Assembly (NCBI GenBank): GCA_022835495.1 | Contig: BQOK01000001.1 | Coordinates: forward strand, 62,001-126,000 | Reading direction: 5' to 3' | Length of the DNA stretch: 64,000 bases | Source of the DNA: Oscillospiraceae bacterium | GTDB lineage: Bacteria; Bacillota; Clostridia; Oscillospirales; Ruminococcaceae | Shown here: positions 45,201-52,320 of the stretch, piece by piece | How positions within the stretch are numbered: position 1 is the stretch's first letter | Layout: the number at the start of each line of letters is the position of its first letter | Made by a program: the position numbers and the translations under genes | The notes under the pieces: generated by a model | The model's input: the letters and a program-made list of their open reading frames with translations, nothing else | What the model was told of the DNA's origin: nothing | Database searches by the model: none

Positions 45201-45418
45201 CCCTGGAGCTGCTGAAGCAGATCGGCGATTGGCCCCTGTGCGAGCACTGCAGCTATGACCATTGCCGCGACGGCGCCATGGCGCGCGCCGAGGTGCTGGA
45301 GCTGGGCGGCGACTACGCCGCGGCCCTGGCCATTCTGCAGGAGGAATACCGCCGCAGCGCCGACGACGAGAGCGTGGTGCTGGGCATTCTGCGCCTGAAA
45401 AGAAAGATGAACCGATAA
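42284..45418 (+). CDS. J-domain protein with long TPR array
   Basis: A 1044-residue cytosolic protein: N-terminal J domain (1-55, DIWKVLGILPTRDKNAIKAA) followed by a short linker and a TPR/alpha-solenoid array through to the C-terminus (for example EAARLAGQVNRALELYDQLL-like repeats, LGLAQFENLDYRESYDSF, AYYKTRQYAKAAPLYEQNA). The canonical HPD tripeptide is H30-P31-E32. J proteins stimulate Hsp70 ATPase, and an Hsp70 gene follows 16 bases downstream. TPRs probably select clients. ATG 42284 follows AGGAAGGAAGAG. Confidence 0.85.
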   Translation: MDIWKVLGILPTRDKNAIKAAYHEQLTQVHPEEKPEEFKALRAAYEQALQEAEAASARQEPQKDESPLGLWAARAQGLYDDFARRIDPQQWQELCQDEVCFSLASRAAARDKLLHIFMEDYYLPHLVWQELDAFFGILNDLEELKEQYPPAFIERVVEPGIRYDDYVRYEWFSECHDRTPDEYLHKYFKAEELIRSGDEAEAAGALAALRELPVTHPFTELLQSRLLLRQEKYEQARELAEATLALHPESGYLLLIAADAARLAGQVNRALELYDQLLAAEPKHNGAIYGRAQALALLGRWEDATDAYDKLIAQFPSDRNLRDRQRQVYADWAAQLENTMEADPENRKARMDLAWCCLELEQFQKGLQVLDGFDPRDLTERYEYESTCGNLCLALEQNERALEHARGWEQAMRDIPEDTEDEKLREKKGRISRSFEMQAAALAGLQRLDEALERLEEAKALDPTQPRIWRNQCQWLLAAKRFEAVYEPAQKLCELLPGDAIGWYYLGLAQFENLDYRESYDSFCQALERDGSTLDFYLYKIRVLLIYKKWDDAKEQLNYLAEHGVNCDATTFLRARLDQLCGGKEKEADAYAVFQALLTKPDLDLYFKEQLYFAASFDDTLTRAQQLELAEKGLAWRPHDFDLQGRAVWLYNELEQFDKAIELAERSLKAYPGVVNQIYRLAYAYYKTRQYAKAAPLYEQNAATQEDQEDWYLAGRYYYYANQPEKAKECLEKAARMDEKDAYTLRFLSLLARDAGDGDQAVLYARQAVNAEQEKERVRWHWQHLATLLDHLNRTAEACEAWMQVAALTGELGKYCSADAVWEKTQQWDKAFSARHDYFSDSAHQEPKDRDGYWVEQAWLRLRQGDVEGMGQALRKLPKRNQAEEYYQVMACYCLALGDNKKAFKWWQRIESASVRQQGIYRMMLHDLGRTGELSEVNEAYARRRGQDDGGEMPLALSSQASAAAFGRQPEKALELLKQIGDWPLCEHCSYDHCRDGAMARAEVLELGGDYAAALAILQEEYRRSADDESVVLGILRLKRKMNR

Positions 45419-45434
45419 GGAAGCGATATAAGCC

Positions 45435-47123
45435 ATGTTGATTGGAATTGATCTGGGAACAACGAACAGCCTTGCGGCTTATTTTGACGGGGAGAAGCCG
45501 GTGCTGATCCCCAACCGCCTGGGCGAGGCGCTCACCCCCTCGGTGGTGAGCGTGGACAAGGACGGCACCGTTTTGGTGGGCCGGGCCGCCAAGGAGCGGG
45601 CCATGCTGGACCCGTTCTGCTCGGCCGCCGTGTTCAAGCGGGCCATGGGCACGGATAAGGAGTTTGAGCTTTCGGGCAAAAAGTTCAAGGCGGTGGAGCT
45701 CTCGAGCCTGGTACTGCGCAGCCTGAAAGAGGACGCCGAGGCCTTTTTGGGCCAGCCGGTGGACGAGGCGATCATCAGCGTGCCCGCCTACTTCAACGAC
45801 CTGCAGCGCAAGGCCACCCGCCAGGCGGGCGAGATGGCGGGGTTCCGGGTGGATCGTATCATCAACGAGCCCACCGCGGCGGCCCTGGCCTACGGCATGG
45901 GCCAAAAGCAGAGCGGCCGCTTTTTGGTGTTCGATTTGGGGGGCGGCACCTTTGACGTGTCGATTTTGGAGCTGGACGCGCCGGTGATGGAGGTGCACGC
46001 CATTGCGGGCGACAACTTTTTGGGCGGCGAAAACTTTACCGCCGTGCTGATGGAGCTGTTTTTGGAGCGCACCGGCCTTGCGCTGGAACAGCTGACCTAT
46101 GGGGAACTGAGCCACCTTGCGGCCTCGGCCGAGCTGGCCAAGATCGCCTTTACCACCGGCGCGGTGGTGAGCATGGCCTGCACCGTGGACGGCACGGAAC
46201 AGCGGGTGGACGTGACCATCGCCGACTTTGAGGCCGCCTGCGAGCCGCTGTTTGAAAAGCTGCGCAAGCCCATTGAGCGCAGCCTGCGGGACGCGGGGCT
46301 GATGGTGGACGACCTGGACCAGATCGTGCTGGTGGGCGGCGCCACAAAGGCCTCGCTGGTGCGGCGGTTTGTGGCAAAGCTGTTTGGCCGCCAGCCCGCC
46401 GCCGGGGTGGACCCGGACCTGGCGGTGGCGCTGGGCGCGGCCATGCAGTGCGGCATGAAGCAGCGCAACCAGGCGATCAAAGAGATCATCCTTACCGACG
46501 TGTGCCCCTTTACGCTGGGCACCAGCGTGGTGCGCTCGAACGGGCTGTTTGAGGAGAGCGGCTTTTACTGCCCCATCATCGAGCGCAACACCGTGATCCC
46601 GGTGAGCCGCACCGAAACCTTTTATACCGCCAACGACAACCAAAAGCAGATCCGGGTGGATATTCTGCAGGGCGAGAGCCGCCTGGCCCGGAACAACCTG
46701 TACCTGGGCGAGGTGGTGGTGCCCGTTCCCCAGGGGCCGCGGGGCAAGGAATCGGTGCGGGTGACCTACACCTACGACATCAACGCCCTTTTGCAGGTGG
46801 AGGTGGAAGTGACCTCGACCGGGGTGAAAAAGCAGATCATTCTGCAGAGCGGCCAGAACGCAATGAGCGACGAGGAGGCCGCCGCCCGCATGGCCGAACT
46901 GGCCGCTTTGAAGCTGAGCCCCCGCGACCAGGAGGAGAACAAGCTGGCCATGATGCGCGCCGAGCGCATGTATGAGGAGAGCACGGGCGCGGTGCGCCGC
47001 AAGGTGGACGGCCTGATCGCGGCGTTCGACGCGGCGCTGGCAAGCCAGGACCCGCTGGAGGCCGAACGCGGCCGCAAGGCGCTGTTGGAGGCGCTGGACC
47101 AGCTGGAGGAGGGCGCGCAGTAA
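45435..47123 (+). CDS. HscC-like Hsp70 chaperone
   Basis: A 562-residue Hsp70 with complete ATPase signatures: IGIDLGTTNSLAAYF (phosphate 1), FDLGGGTFDVSIL (phosphate 2) and IVLVGGATKASLVRR (adenosine). The substrate-binding part is present (about 370-480), but the C-terminal lid is short; the total is about 50-70 residues shorter than DnaK, as in HscC. It follows a J-domain/TPR gene by 16 bases, so the two are most likely a dedicated chaperone pair separate from DnaK/DnaJ. RBS AAGGAAGCG. Confidence 0.92.
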   Translation: MLIGIDLGTTNSLAAYFDGEKPVLIPNRLGEALTPSVVSVDKDGTVLVGRAAKERAMLDPFCSAAVFKRAMGTDKEFELSGKKFKAVELSSLVLRSLKEDAEAFLGQPVDEAIISVPAYFNDLQRKATRQAGEMAGFRVDRIINEPTAAALAYGMGQKQSGRFLVFDLGGGTFDVSILELDAPVMEVHAIAGDNFLGGENFTAVLMELFLERTGLALEQLTYGELSHLAASAELAKIAFTTGAVVSMACTVDGTEQRVDVTIADFEAACEPLFEKLRKPIERSLRDAGLMVDDLDQIVLVGGATKASLVRRFVAKLFGRQPAAGVDPDLAVALGAAMQCGMKQRNQAIKEIILTDVCPFTLGTSVVRSNGLFEESGFYCPIIERNTVIPVSRTETFYTANDNQKQIRVDILQGESRLARNNLYLGEVVVPVPQGPRGKESVRVTYTYDINALLQVEVEVTSTGVKKQIILQSGQNAMSDEEAAARMAELAALKLSPRDQEENKLAMMRAERMYEESTGAVRRKVDGLIAAFDAALASQDPLEAERGRKALLEALDQLEEGAQ

Positions 47124-47124
47124 A

Positions 47125-48015
47125 ATGCCCTATGTGTATATGGTGCGGTGCGAAAACGGCGCGCTGTACACCGGCTGGACTACCGACCTTGCCCACCGGC
47201 TGGCCGCCCACCAAAGCGGCGCCGGCGCAAAGTACACCAAGGGGTTCGGCGCCGCCGCGCTGGCCTGGGCCGAGCCCCAGGCCGACAAAGCCGCCGCGCT
47301 GCGGCGGGAGGCGGCGGTAAAAAAGCTGCCCAAGGAGCAGAAGGAGGCGCTGGCCGCCGGGTTTGACCCGGCCCGCTTTGCGGTGCTGCGCCCGGCCCGC
47401 CCCGCCGACGCGGCGGAGGTGCTGGGCGTGTTCGGGCCGTATGTAACGGGGTCCACCGCCTCGTTTTTGTACCAGGTGCCCCCGGTGGAGGAATACCAAA
47501 GGCAGATCCGCCGGCTTTCGCGCAGCCTGCCTTACCTTACCGCCCGCGACGCAGCCGGCCGGATGCTGGGCTATGCCTGCGCGCACCCCTGGCGGTATGG
47601 CAGGGACGCCTATGCCTGGGACGTGGAGACCACCATTTACCTTGCCCCCGACGCCCGGCGCATGGGGGTAGGCAGCATGCTGTACCACGCGCTGCTGGCC
47701 GCGCTGGCCCGGCAGGGCTACTGGAACGCCTACGGCGTGCTGGCGGACCCGAACCCCGAGAGCGAGGCCTTTCACACGGCGTTCGGTTTTGTGTGCGAGG
47801 GCCGGCAGAAGCGCAGCGGCTACAAAAGCGGCTGGCAGGGCGTGAGCTACTGGCTGCTAGCCCTGCGCGAGGGGCAGGAGGAGCCGCAGGCGCTGCCCGC
47901 GCCGCTTGCAAAAGGGCAGATGGAAGAGATCCTGGCCGCGGCGCGGCTGGGAAAGGGCTGGAAAGAGATTGCGGAAGGCAGCCTCCGGGCGGCCGCACGT
48001 GCCAAAACGGAATAA
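47125..48015 (+). CDS. GIY-YIG nuclease-like domain fused to GNAT acetyltransferase
   Basis: A 296-residue two-domain protein. Residues 1-80 are a YhbQ/UPF0213-type GIY-YIG domain ([18 protein letters not shown]25 in AHRLAAH, then the family helix [19 protein letters not shown]). Residues 87-255 are a GNAT fold of the phosphinothricin-acetyltransferase type with acetyl-CoA loop [14 protein letters not shown]. Each half is normally a separate protein. It starts one base after the Hsp70 stop, using a GGAGGA site within that gene. The function of the fusion is unknown. Confidence 0.85.
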   Translation: MPYVYMVRCENGALYTGWTTDLAHRLAAHQSGAGAKYTKGFGAAALAWAEPQADKAAALRREAAVKKLPKEQKEALAAGFDPARFAVLRPARPADAAEVLGVFGPYVTGSTASFLYQVPPVEEYQRQIRRLSRSLPYLTARDAAGRMLGYACAHPWRYGRDAYAWDVETTIYLAPDARRMGVGSMLYHALLAALARQGYWNAYGVLADPNPESEAFHTAFGFVCEGRQKRSGYKSGWQGVSYWLLALREGQEEPQALPAPLAKGQMEEILAAARLGKGWKEIAEGSLRAAARAKTE

Positions 48016-48129
48016 AAACAGAGCGGCGCCCCGGTTGACGGAGCTGCGAAGAACGGCGGGGCATTCCCAGGAAACGGTGGCGGAGCTGCTGGGGGTGACA
48101 CGCCAGGCGATCTCCAAATGGGAAACAGG
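47999..48129 (+). pseudogene. XRE-family regulator, 5' half, interrupted by the mobile element
   Basis: GTG at 47999 opens a frame encoding an XRE helix-turn-helix ([31 protein letters not shown]). Native sequence ends at the GGGAAAC core (48120-48126); the frame then runs into element DNA and stops at 48145. The missing remainder is at 59825-60084. It overlaps the GIY-YIG/GNAT gene by 17 bases. Whether the truncated 48-residue product has any function is unknown. Confidence 0.93.
48120..48126 (+). repeat. Left copy of 7-bp core direct repeat (attL core)
   Basis: GGGAAAC, identical to 59825-59831, at the exact point where the XRE reading frame breaks. It also starts an 18-bp inverted repeat GGGAAAC-AGGA-GTTTCCC (48120-48137). 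Confidence 0.88.
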
Positions 48130-48266
48130 AGTTTCCCAAAGTTAAAGATACCACACCAGACATAACAACACCACACTTATACAGTATTTCTTAATCTTAC
48201 GGCAGTATTTGTATAAATCTCTAAAAACCCAGTAATACCAAGGTTTTTCAGACTTGAGGGTGGTGC

Positions 48267-48288
48267 TACTACACCACTACTACACCAA
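48267..48288 (+). repeat. Tandem 11-bp repeat in the element's left end
   Basis: Two adjacent copies of CTACTACACCA, ahead of tnpV. Confidence 0.9.
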
Positions 48289-48331
48289 TGAGTCTCGATG
48301 TGACAAAAATCATGAAATCGAGGTCAAGTTT

Positions 48332-48667
48332 ATGGAAAACAAAATGAACATCAATGGCATGGATTATGTGCTGGCAGGAGATTACTACATCCCGGATCTG
48401 AAGCTCCCAGAAGAAGATCGTCCCATCAGAAAGTACGGTAGGATGCACAGAGATTATCTCAAAGAGCATCATACGATCCGGTTTTATGACCTGATTCTCA
48501 GCAGACAGCTCTGGATGTATCTGGCTGCCTTGAACGAGCAGTCGCAGGAGCGTTTGTCCCTGATTATTGAGCAGATGAAGGCTGCCAAGGGAGTGACAGA
48601 GGACTTGAAAATATCCGACCAGCTGGCTTGGGTCGGAGCTATGAACGGCATCCATAACTGTGCATAG
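48332..48667 (+). CDS. tnpV: TnpV-family transposon protein
   Basis: A 111-residue protein with the TnpV signature of Tn4451-like elements: a start around the NGMDYVLAGDYYIPDL region, YGRMHRDYLKEHHTIRFYDLI and the C-terminal QLAWVGAMNGI. TnpV has no established biochemical role but is a reliable marker of serine-recombinase transposons. ATG at 48332 is preferred over an upstream in-frame ATG because GAGG lies eight bases before it. The next small gene follows after about 40 bases. Confidence 0.85.
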   Translation: MENKMNINGMDYVLAGDYYIPDLKLPEEDRPIRKYGRMHRDYLKEHHTIRFYDLILSRQLWMYLAALNEQSQERLSLIIEQMKAAKGVTEDLKISDQLAWVGAMNGIHNCA

Positions 48668-48708
48668 GAAATCGTCCTCAGAGAACTGATTTATGAGGAG
48701 GTTGCGGT

Positions 48709-48972
48709 ATGAAGATTTCAGAAAAATTTTGGTACGGCAACATTGAGCCGACGGAGTATGACACGCCACCGACCAAAGAATACAAGGAACTGCTTCAACT
48801 GATCTGCCGCAATGAGAAAAAACTGCAAGCTACATTTACAGATGAACAGAAAGACTTGTTCTCACGATATGTAGATTGTGAGCGTGAGTTTCAAGCAATG
48901 GCAGATTGTCTGCTGTTCCAGAGCAGCTTTAGGTTGGGAGCTAAGATGATGGTCGAAGGCATGGAAGAATAA
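48709..48972 (+). CDS. Small DUF6809-like mobile-element protein
   Basis: An 87-residue acidic helical protein (…FWYGNIEPTEYDTPPTKEYKEL; FQSSFRLGAKMMVEGM). Such proteins are commonly found beside TnpV-like genes in clostridial elements; the DUF assignment is from memory. TGAGGAGGTTGCGGT precedes ATG 48709. Function unknown. A hairpin follows and separates it from the convergent operon. Confidence 0.7.
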   Translation: MKISEKFWYGNIEPTEYDTPPTKEYKELLQLICRNEKKLQATFTDEQKDLFSRYVDCEREFQAMADCLLFQSSFRLGAKMMVEGMEE

Positions 48973-48986
48973 CTGTACATATGGCA

Positions 48987-49021
48987 GGCGCCCATCGTTC
49001 ATCAGATCGGTGGGCGCTTTT
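48987..49021. terminator. Terminator between convergent units in the element
   Basis: GCGCCCA (48988-48994) pairs with TGGGCGC (49011-49017), followed by TTTT; it ends the small-protein transcript and could also serve the minus-strand operon. Confidence 0.7.
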
Positions 49022-49030
49022 AATTGCTCT

Positions 49031-49741
49031 TTATTCGATGATGGTTTGATTGTCCTTCATAAGTTTGACTTTGGATAATACTGAAATTCCATCGTCATGA
49101 ATACATATAGTGTAGCCACGGCAGATCATTCCTTTTGACCTGCAACGATCAAACAATTCGGAGAACTCTTGGTTCGCATCTAAGTAGATACGTTTTATTT
49201 GCGGACCCAATGCGATAAACAAGTAGCAAACACGGAATCCAGATTCTAACAATGCTTCAATTTTTCTTAATTGATTTATAAGACGGTGAGGATAAACTGT
49301 AGGAAAATGGCCGGACGAATCCAAAGACAATATGGTTTTTATTTCGATAATTGTCTTGGTATCTTCAATATAAAGGTCGCTTTTATATCCATTTACCACC
49401 AGTTCTGTTCGTAGTTGCTTCCGTTTACCCAAAAAAGCAAAACATCTTTTGTTAATTTGACTGAGTACGATTTTATTTGCTAATGCCAAGTTGAGCAGCA
49501 CAAGACCTTTGTCAGTTTCCACAGCATATAGACTGTATTCTATTCGGGATTGAGAGCTTAATCTTGTAAGCAGCACAGTATGTCCTGTAAGATCAATAAA
49601 ATTACTCAATCTACATGATGACGGTACATAACATAGGGTTTCTATTCCTTCTATATCCACCAAACATTTAAAACGATTGCTTAGTTCGGATATAAAGATG
49701 GCTTTTATTGTATCTGGCTGCTCCAATGGAGTTATTCGCAT
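49031..49741 (-). CDS. SfsA-like PD-(D/E)XK nuclease, last gene of the defence-like operon
   Basis: A 236-residue protein that follows the SfsA plan: an N-terminal OB-like part (FKCLVDIEGIETLCYVPSSCRLSNFI; RIEYSLYAVETDKGLVLLNLALANKIV) and a C-terminal nuclease-like core with D in YKSDLYIED and E-x-K in IIEIKTILS (about residues 121-138). A QLRKIEALLESGFRVCYLFIA segment follows. SfsA family proteins are usually housekeeping nucleic-acid-binding or nuclease proteins. Here one ends a DndD/DndE-like operon, suggesting an effector nuclease. It overlaps the upstream gene by 10 bases and lacks a clear SD, so translation is probably coupled. Confidence 0.7.
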   Translation of the reverse strand: MRITPLEQPDTIKAIFISELSNRFKCLVDIEGIETLCYVPSSCRLSNFIDLTGHTVLLTRLSSQSRIEYSLYAVETDKGLVLLNLALANKIVLSQINKRCFAFLGKRKQLRTELVVNGYKSDLYIEDTKTIIEIKTILSLDSSGHFPTVYPHRLINQLRKIEALLESGFRVCYLFIALGPQIKRIYLDANQEFSELFDRCRSKGMICRGYTICIHDDGISVLSKVKLMKDNQTIIE

Positions 49742-50094
49742 AGCACACTTATAGGAGGCATCCCTTCAAGCGCTATGCGCTCTTCGAGCTTCATCAAGCC
49801 AAAAACCATTAATGCTCTGGCGTATATATAAGGAGTTTCTGTCTCTGGATAGATTGCACGCAACAAGGCGGCAAGTTTACCATCATTGTCAACGGAACCA
49901 ACATTGTAGTTACTTCCTGCGCTGTCTGGGACAGTATAGGTGGCAGGATCAAAGTTGTCAAAATGATTTTTCAACGCATAAGACAGTGCAAATTTGGCTG
50001 CAGTTACAATATTTTCAAATTTTCCCGTAGACACTAAGCGCTCTGCAACATCGTTTGCATCCTTAGACAAGCGGATATTTACTATATCAGTCAT
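49732..50094 (-). CDS. Small DndE-like protein
   Basis: A 120-residue protein. The N-terminus VNIRLSKDANDVAERLVSTGKFENIVTA and the following ALSYALKNHF helix resemble the IRLS-type opening of DndE, a small DNA-binding protein of phosphorothioation systems; a ribbon-helix-helix origin is the alternative. The middle (YTVPDSAGSNYNVGSVDNDGKL) is loop-like, and the C-terminus is helical. A perfect AAGGAGG precedes the ATG. It sits 12 bases after the DndD-like gene, the same partner as in dnd clusters. Confidence 0.55.
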   Translation of the reverse strand: MTDIVNIRLSKDANDVAERLVSTGKFENIVTAAKFALSYALKNHFDNFDPATYTVPDSAGSNYNVGSVDNDGKLAALLRAIYPETETPYIYARALMVFGLMKLEERIALEGMPPISVLCE

Positions 50095-50106
50095 AATGGA
50101 ACCTCC

Positions 50107-52104
50107 TTATTGAGCTTCAATTTCCGTGTGGAAGGAGGAATACCGTGTTAAGCGGTATTCCTTTCTCAACGTGTCTGCCAACATTTCGCGGGCTTGTTGC
50201 TCATCAATTTCATGTGTATATGCAAGCAACACAATCTGCTCAGACATGTTGGGAAGAGATTTCGTAATATTTCTCTTGTGATCAGGATCCAATCGGCCAA
50301 ACGGAGAGTCCATAATGATAGGACCTCTCAAAGGAGCATTTTTGTGTAATGCCCCAATCAACGACAATGCTACTACATGTTCGAAACCGGCCGAACGCAA
50401 CGGAACAAGTTCGCCCGATACATGTACCATCGAGAGTCCATAATTATCATTAATCTTCAAACGAACATAATCAGGGTCATTGCTAATCCCAACAAAGAGT
50501 TCTGTTGCATCTCGCTCAACGTCTGCTTTCAATTTATCTCTATATGCAGCAATACCTTGTTCAAAAATATTATGTATTTGCTCACAAACAGAAACTTTCT
50601 TTCCGGCACGCAGCAGGTCAATATCTGTTGATACTCTATTCAACTTCGTTTCCAAAGTAGACAGTGCACTTTCGATTTCTTTTATCTTATTTTTTGTAAG
50701 TTGAATCCCCTCTTTCAAGTTCTCTATTTTTTTGAGACATTGCGCCAGTGCGGTTACCGCTGCATTGGTACTATTCGCCAATTCTTCAACATCGCCATGG
50801 CGTTCGAGTTCCTCCCGGACGGTTTTGAGTTGCCGTTCATTGTCATCAATTTCAACCTCAAGCTTATCGAGTTGAGCCTCTAAAAGGGAAAGGATCTCGG
50901 CCTTGCTCGATGCTCTCATGCTTTCTAATGTTGCCCTTCTAATTCGCAATGACTGTAGTGTGGCCTGTTCCTCGCCGTTAAGTCCGCTGACACCTCTCGC
51001 ATAGTCGTTGATTCGATCAAGTAGCGCCTGTACATGGTGCTCGTCAACGTCTTGATCACATAATTGGCAATGATGTGCGTGAGCAGCATGCTTCATATCG
51101 TCAACCAGTCTCTTTTCGATAGCATGAGCCGCTTCCTTACTTTCCAACTCGGTTAAATCTGCAGTCACTGTCTGCAAAATGGAATCCACTCGATGCGAAA
51201 CAAGCCCTCGCCATGCGTCTTTTGTCTGGAAAACGATTTGTGCAAGGACATCGGCTTTGTTTTCCTTTTTTGTTGCAATATCCGTTTCGAGACTATCCAT
51301 TTTGTCTAAGAGGGTTTTCACGTGATCGCTTTGTTGCAAATCGTCCTCTAATCGAGAGCGTTCTTCATATTGCCCTGCAAGTTCTCCTTGCAATCGCTCC
51401 AGTTCCGAACCTTGTTCTCGTTTTTCTGCCTCGAGGACCTCCATATGCGTTGCAATTTTCTGCGTTTGTGCATTACTCTGAGCAATTTTATTCTTCTCTT
51501 TTCTATACTCCTCTAAAACTGCCTGAGAGTCAATGGAACTATTGGTTAACACGGGGACCCCAAGGATTTTTTCTATGGAATCCTTAATCTTACTTCCAAC
51601 CTCGGTTCCTTCCAATAGTAACTCTTCATATTCCTGCAACAACTCACCATCGAAAAGGAAAAATCTCGAAACTTCATCAGGCATGATAACCTTCAAAACA
51701 TGAGCTCTGGTATCTGGAGCGAGTACAGACCCGTTTTCTTTCAGAAAAACAAATGTCTCGTAGTCATCGTTGCTTTTAGGAACAACAATACCTTGGCGAA
51801 CTTTGCATTGCCGAGTTAACTCATACCTCGTGTCATCGTTTATCATTTTTAGGACAACCTTGAAACTATAATTACCTTCGGTACGTCCTTCGATATTAGG
51901 CAGAGTTGTTAAATCAACTTCTGTTCCTCTACGATTTTTATATCTTCCAAAAAGTGCATAGCGGAAGATGTTAAGCAAAGTCGTTTTCCCTCGGCCGTTG
52001 TTGCCCCAAATAATAGTAACTCCATTTTCGCTTGTGAAATCAATAGTTTGAGTTCCTTTAAATGGTCCAAAATTTTCTACAGTTAAACTTGTAAATCTAA
52101 GCAT
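50107..52104 (-). CDS. DndD-like SMC/Rad50-type ATPase with zinc hook
   Basis: A 665-residue ABC-type ATPase. Walker A is at 33-42 (IIWGNNGRGKTTLLN); VSRFFLFDGELLQEYEELLL (about 150-170) is a DndD-like landmark. Long coiled coils (about 200-560) flank a zinc-hook CQLC (C346, C349). The C-terminal signature/Walker B region is AGFEHVVALSL…GPIIMDSPFGRLDPDH. DndD ATPases act with DndC/E in DNA phosphorothioation or with nucleases in defence. No DndC or DndB is encoded here, so a modification role is unlikely. It follows a 65-residue gene by 18 bases. Confidence 0.85.
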   Translation of the reverse strand: MLRFTSLTVENFGPFKGTQTIDFTSENGVTIIWGNNGRGKTTLLNIFRYALFGRYKNRRGTEVDLTTLPNIEGRTEGNYSFKVVLKMINDDTRYELTRQCKVRQGIVVPKSNDDYETFVFLKENGSVLAPDTRAHVLKVIMPDEVSRFFLFDGELLQEYEELLLEGTEVGSKIKDSIEKILGVPVLTNSSIDSQAVLEEYRKEKNKIAQSNAQTQKIATHMEVLEAEKREQGSELERLQGELAGQYEERSRLEDDLQQSDHVKTLLDKMDSLETDIATKKENKADVLAQIVFQTKDAWRGLVSHRVDSILQTVTADLTELESKEAAHAIEKRLVDDMKHAAHAHHCQLCDQDVDEHHVQALLDRINDYARGVSGLNGEEQATLQSLRIRRATLESMRASSKAEILSLLEAQLDKLEVEIDDNERQLKTVREELERHGDVEELANSTNAAVTALAQCLKKIENLKEGIQLTKNKIKEIESALSTLETKLNRVSTDIDLLRAGKKVSVCEQIHNIFEQGIAAYRDKLKADVERDATELFVGISNDPDYVRLKINDNYGLSMVHVSGELVPLRSAGFEHVVALSLIGALHKNAPLRGPIIMDSPFGRLDPDHKRNITKSLPNMSEQIVLLAYTHEIDEQQAREMLADTLRKEYRLTRYSSFHTEIEAQ

Positions 52105-52122
52105 TTGTCTTACCCTCCCGCC

Positions 52123-52320
52123 CTATGCTTCAGCAATTGTTTTAAGGAAGTCATCGACCAGTTTTTTTACCTCTTTACGCCCTTGAGCGCGGTCATCCTG
52201 TTTTTCAAACTCGGCATAAACGATGTTCCTAATTAATTCTGCAGGAACATCGGGGTGCTGTGAACTTCTAATATCCTCAAGCACACTTATCAGTTCTTCA
52301 ATCTCAACTCTACTCGTCAT
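52123..52320 (-). CDS. 65-residue helical protein of the defence-like operon
   Basis: Encodes a small charged helical protein (VEIEELISVLEDIRSSQHPDVPAELI; EVKKLVDDFLKTIAEA). I do not recognise it. ATG at 52320 has GGAGG about 11 bases upstream; an ATG at 52338 is also in frame but lies on that SD. The gene overlaps the helicase stop by 11 bases and precedes the DndD-like ATPase by 18. Size and place suggest an adaptor, like small middle components of ABC three-component systems, but this is only inference. Confidence 0.7.
   Translation of the reverse strand: MTSRVEIEELISVLEDIRSSQHPDVPAELIRNIVYAEFEKQDDRAQGRKEVKKLVDDFLKTIAEA

Noticed and set aside
48127-48331. CRISPR-like or short-repeat array at the element's left end
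   Set aside because: Only one tandem 11-bp duplication; no regularly spaced repeats here or anywhere in the window.
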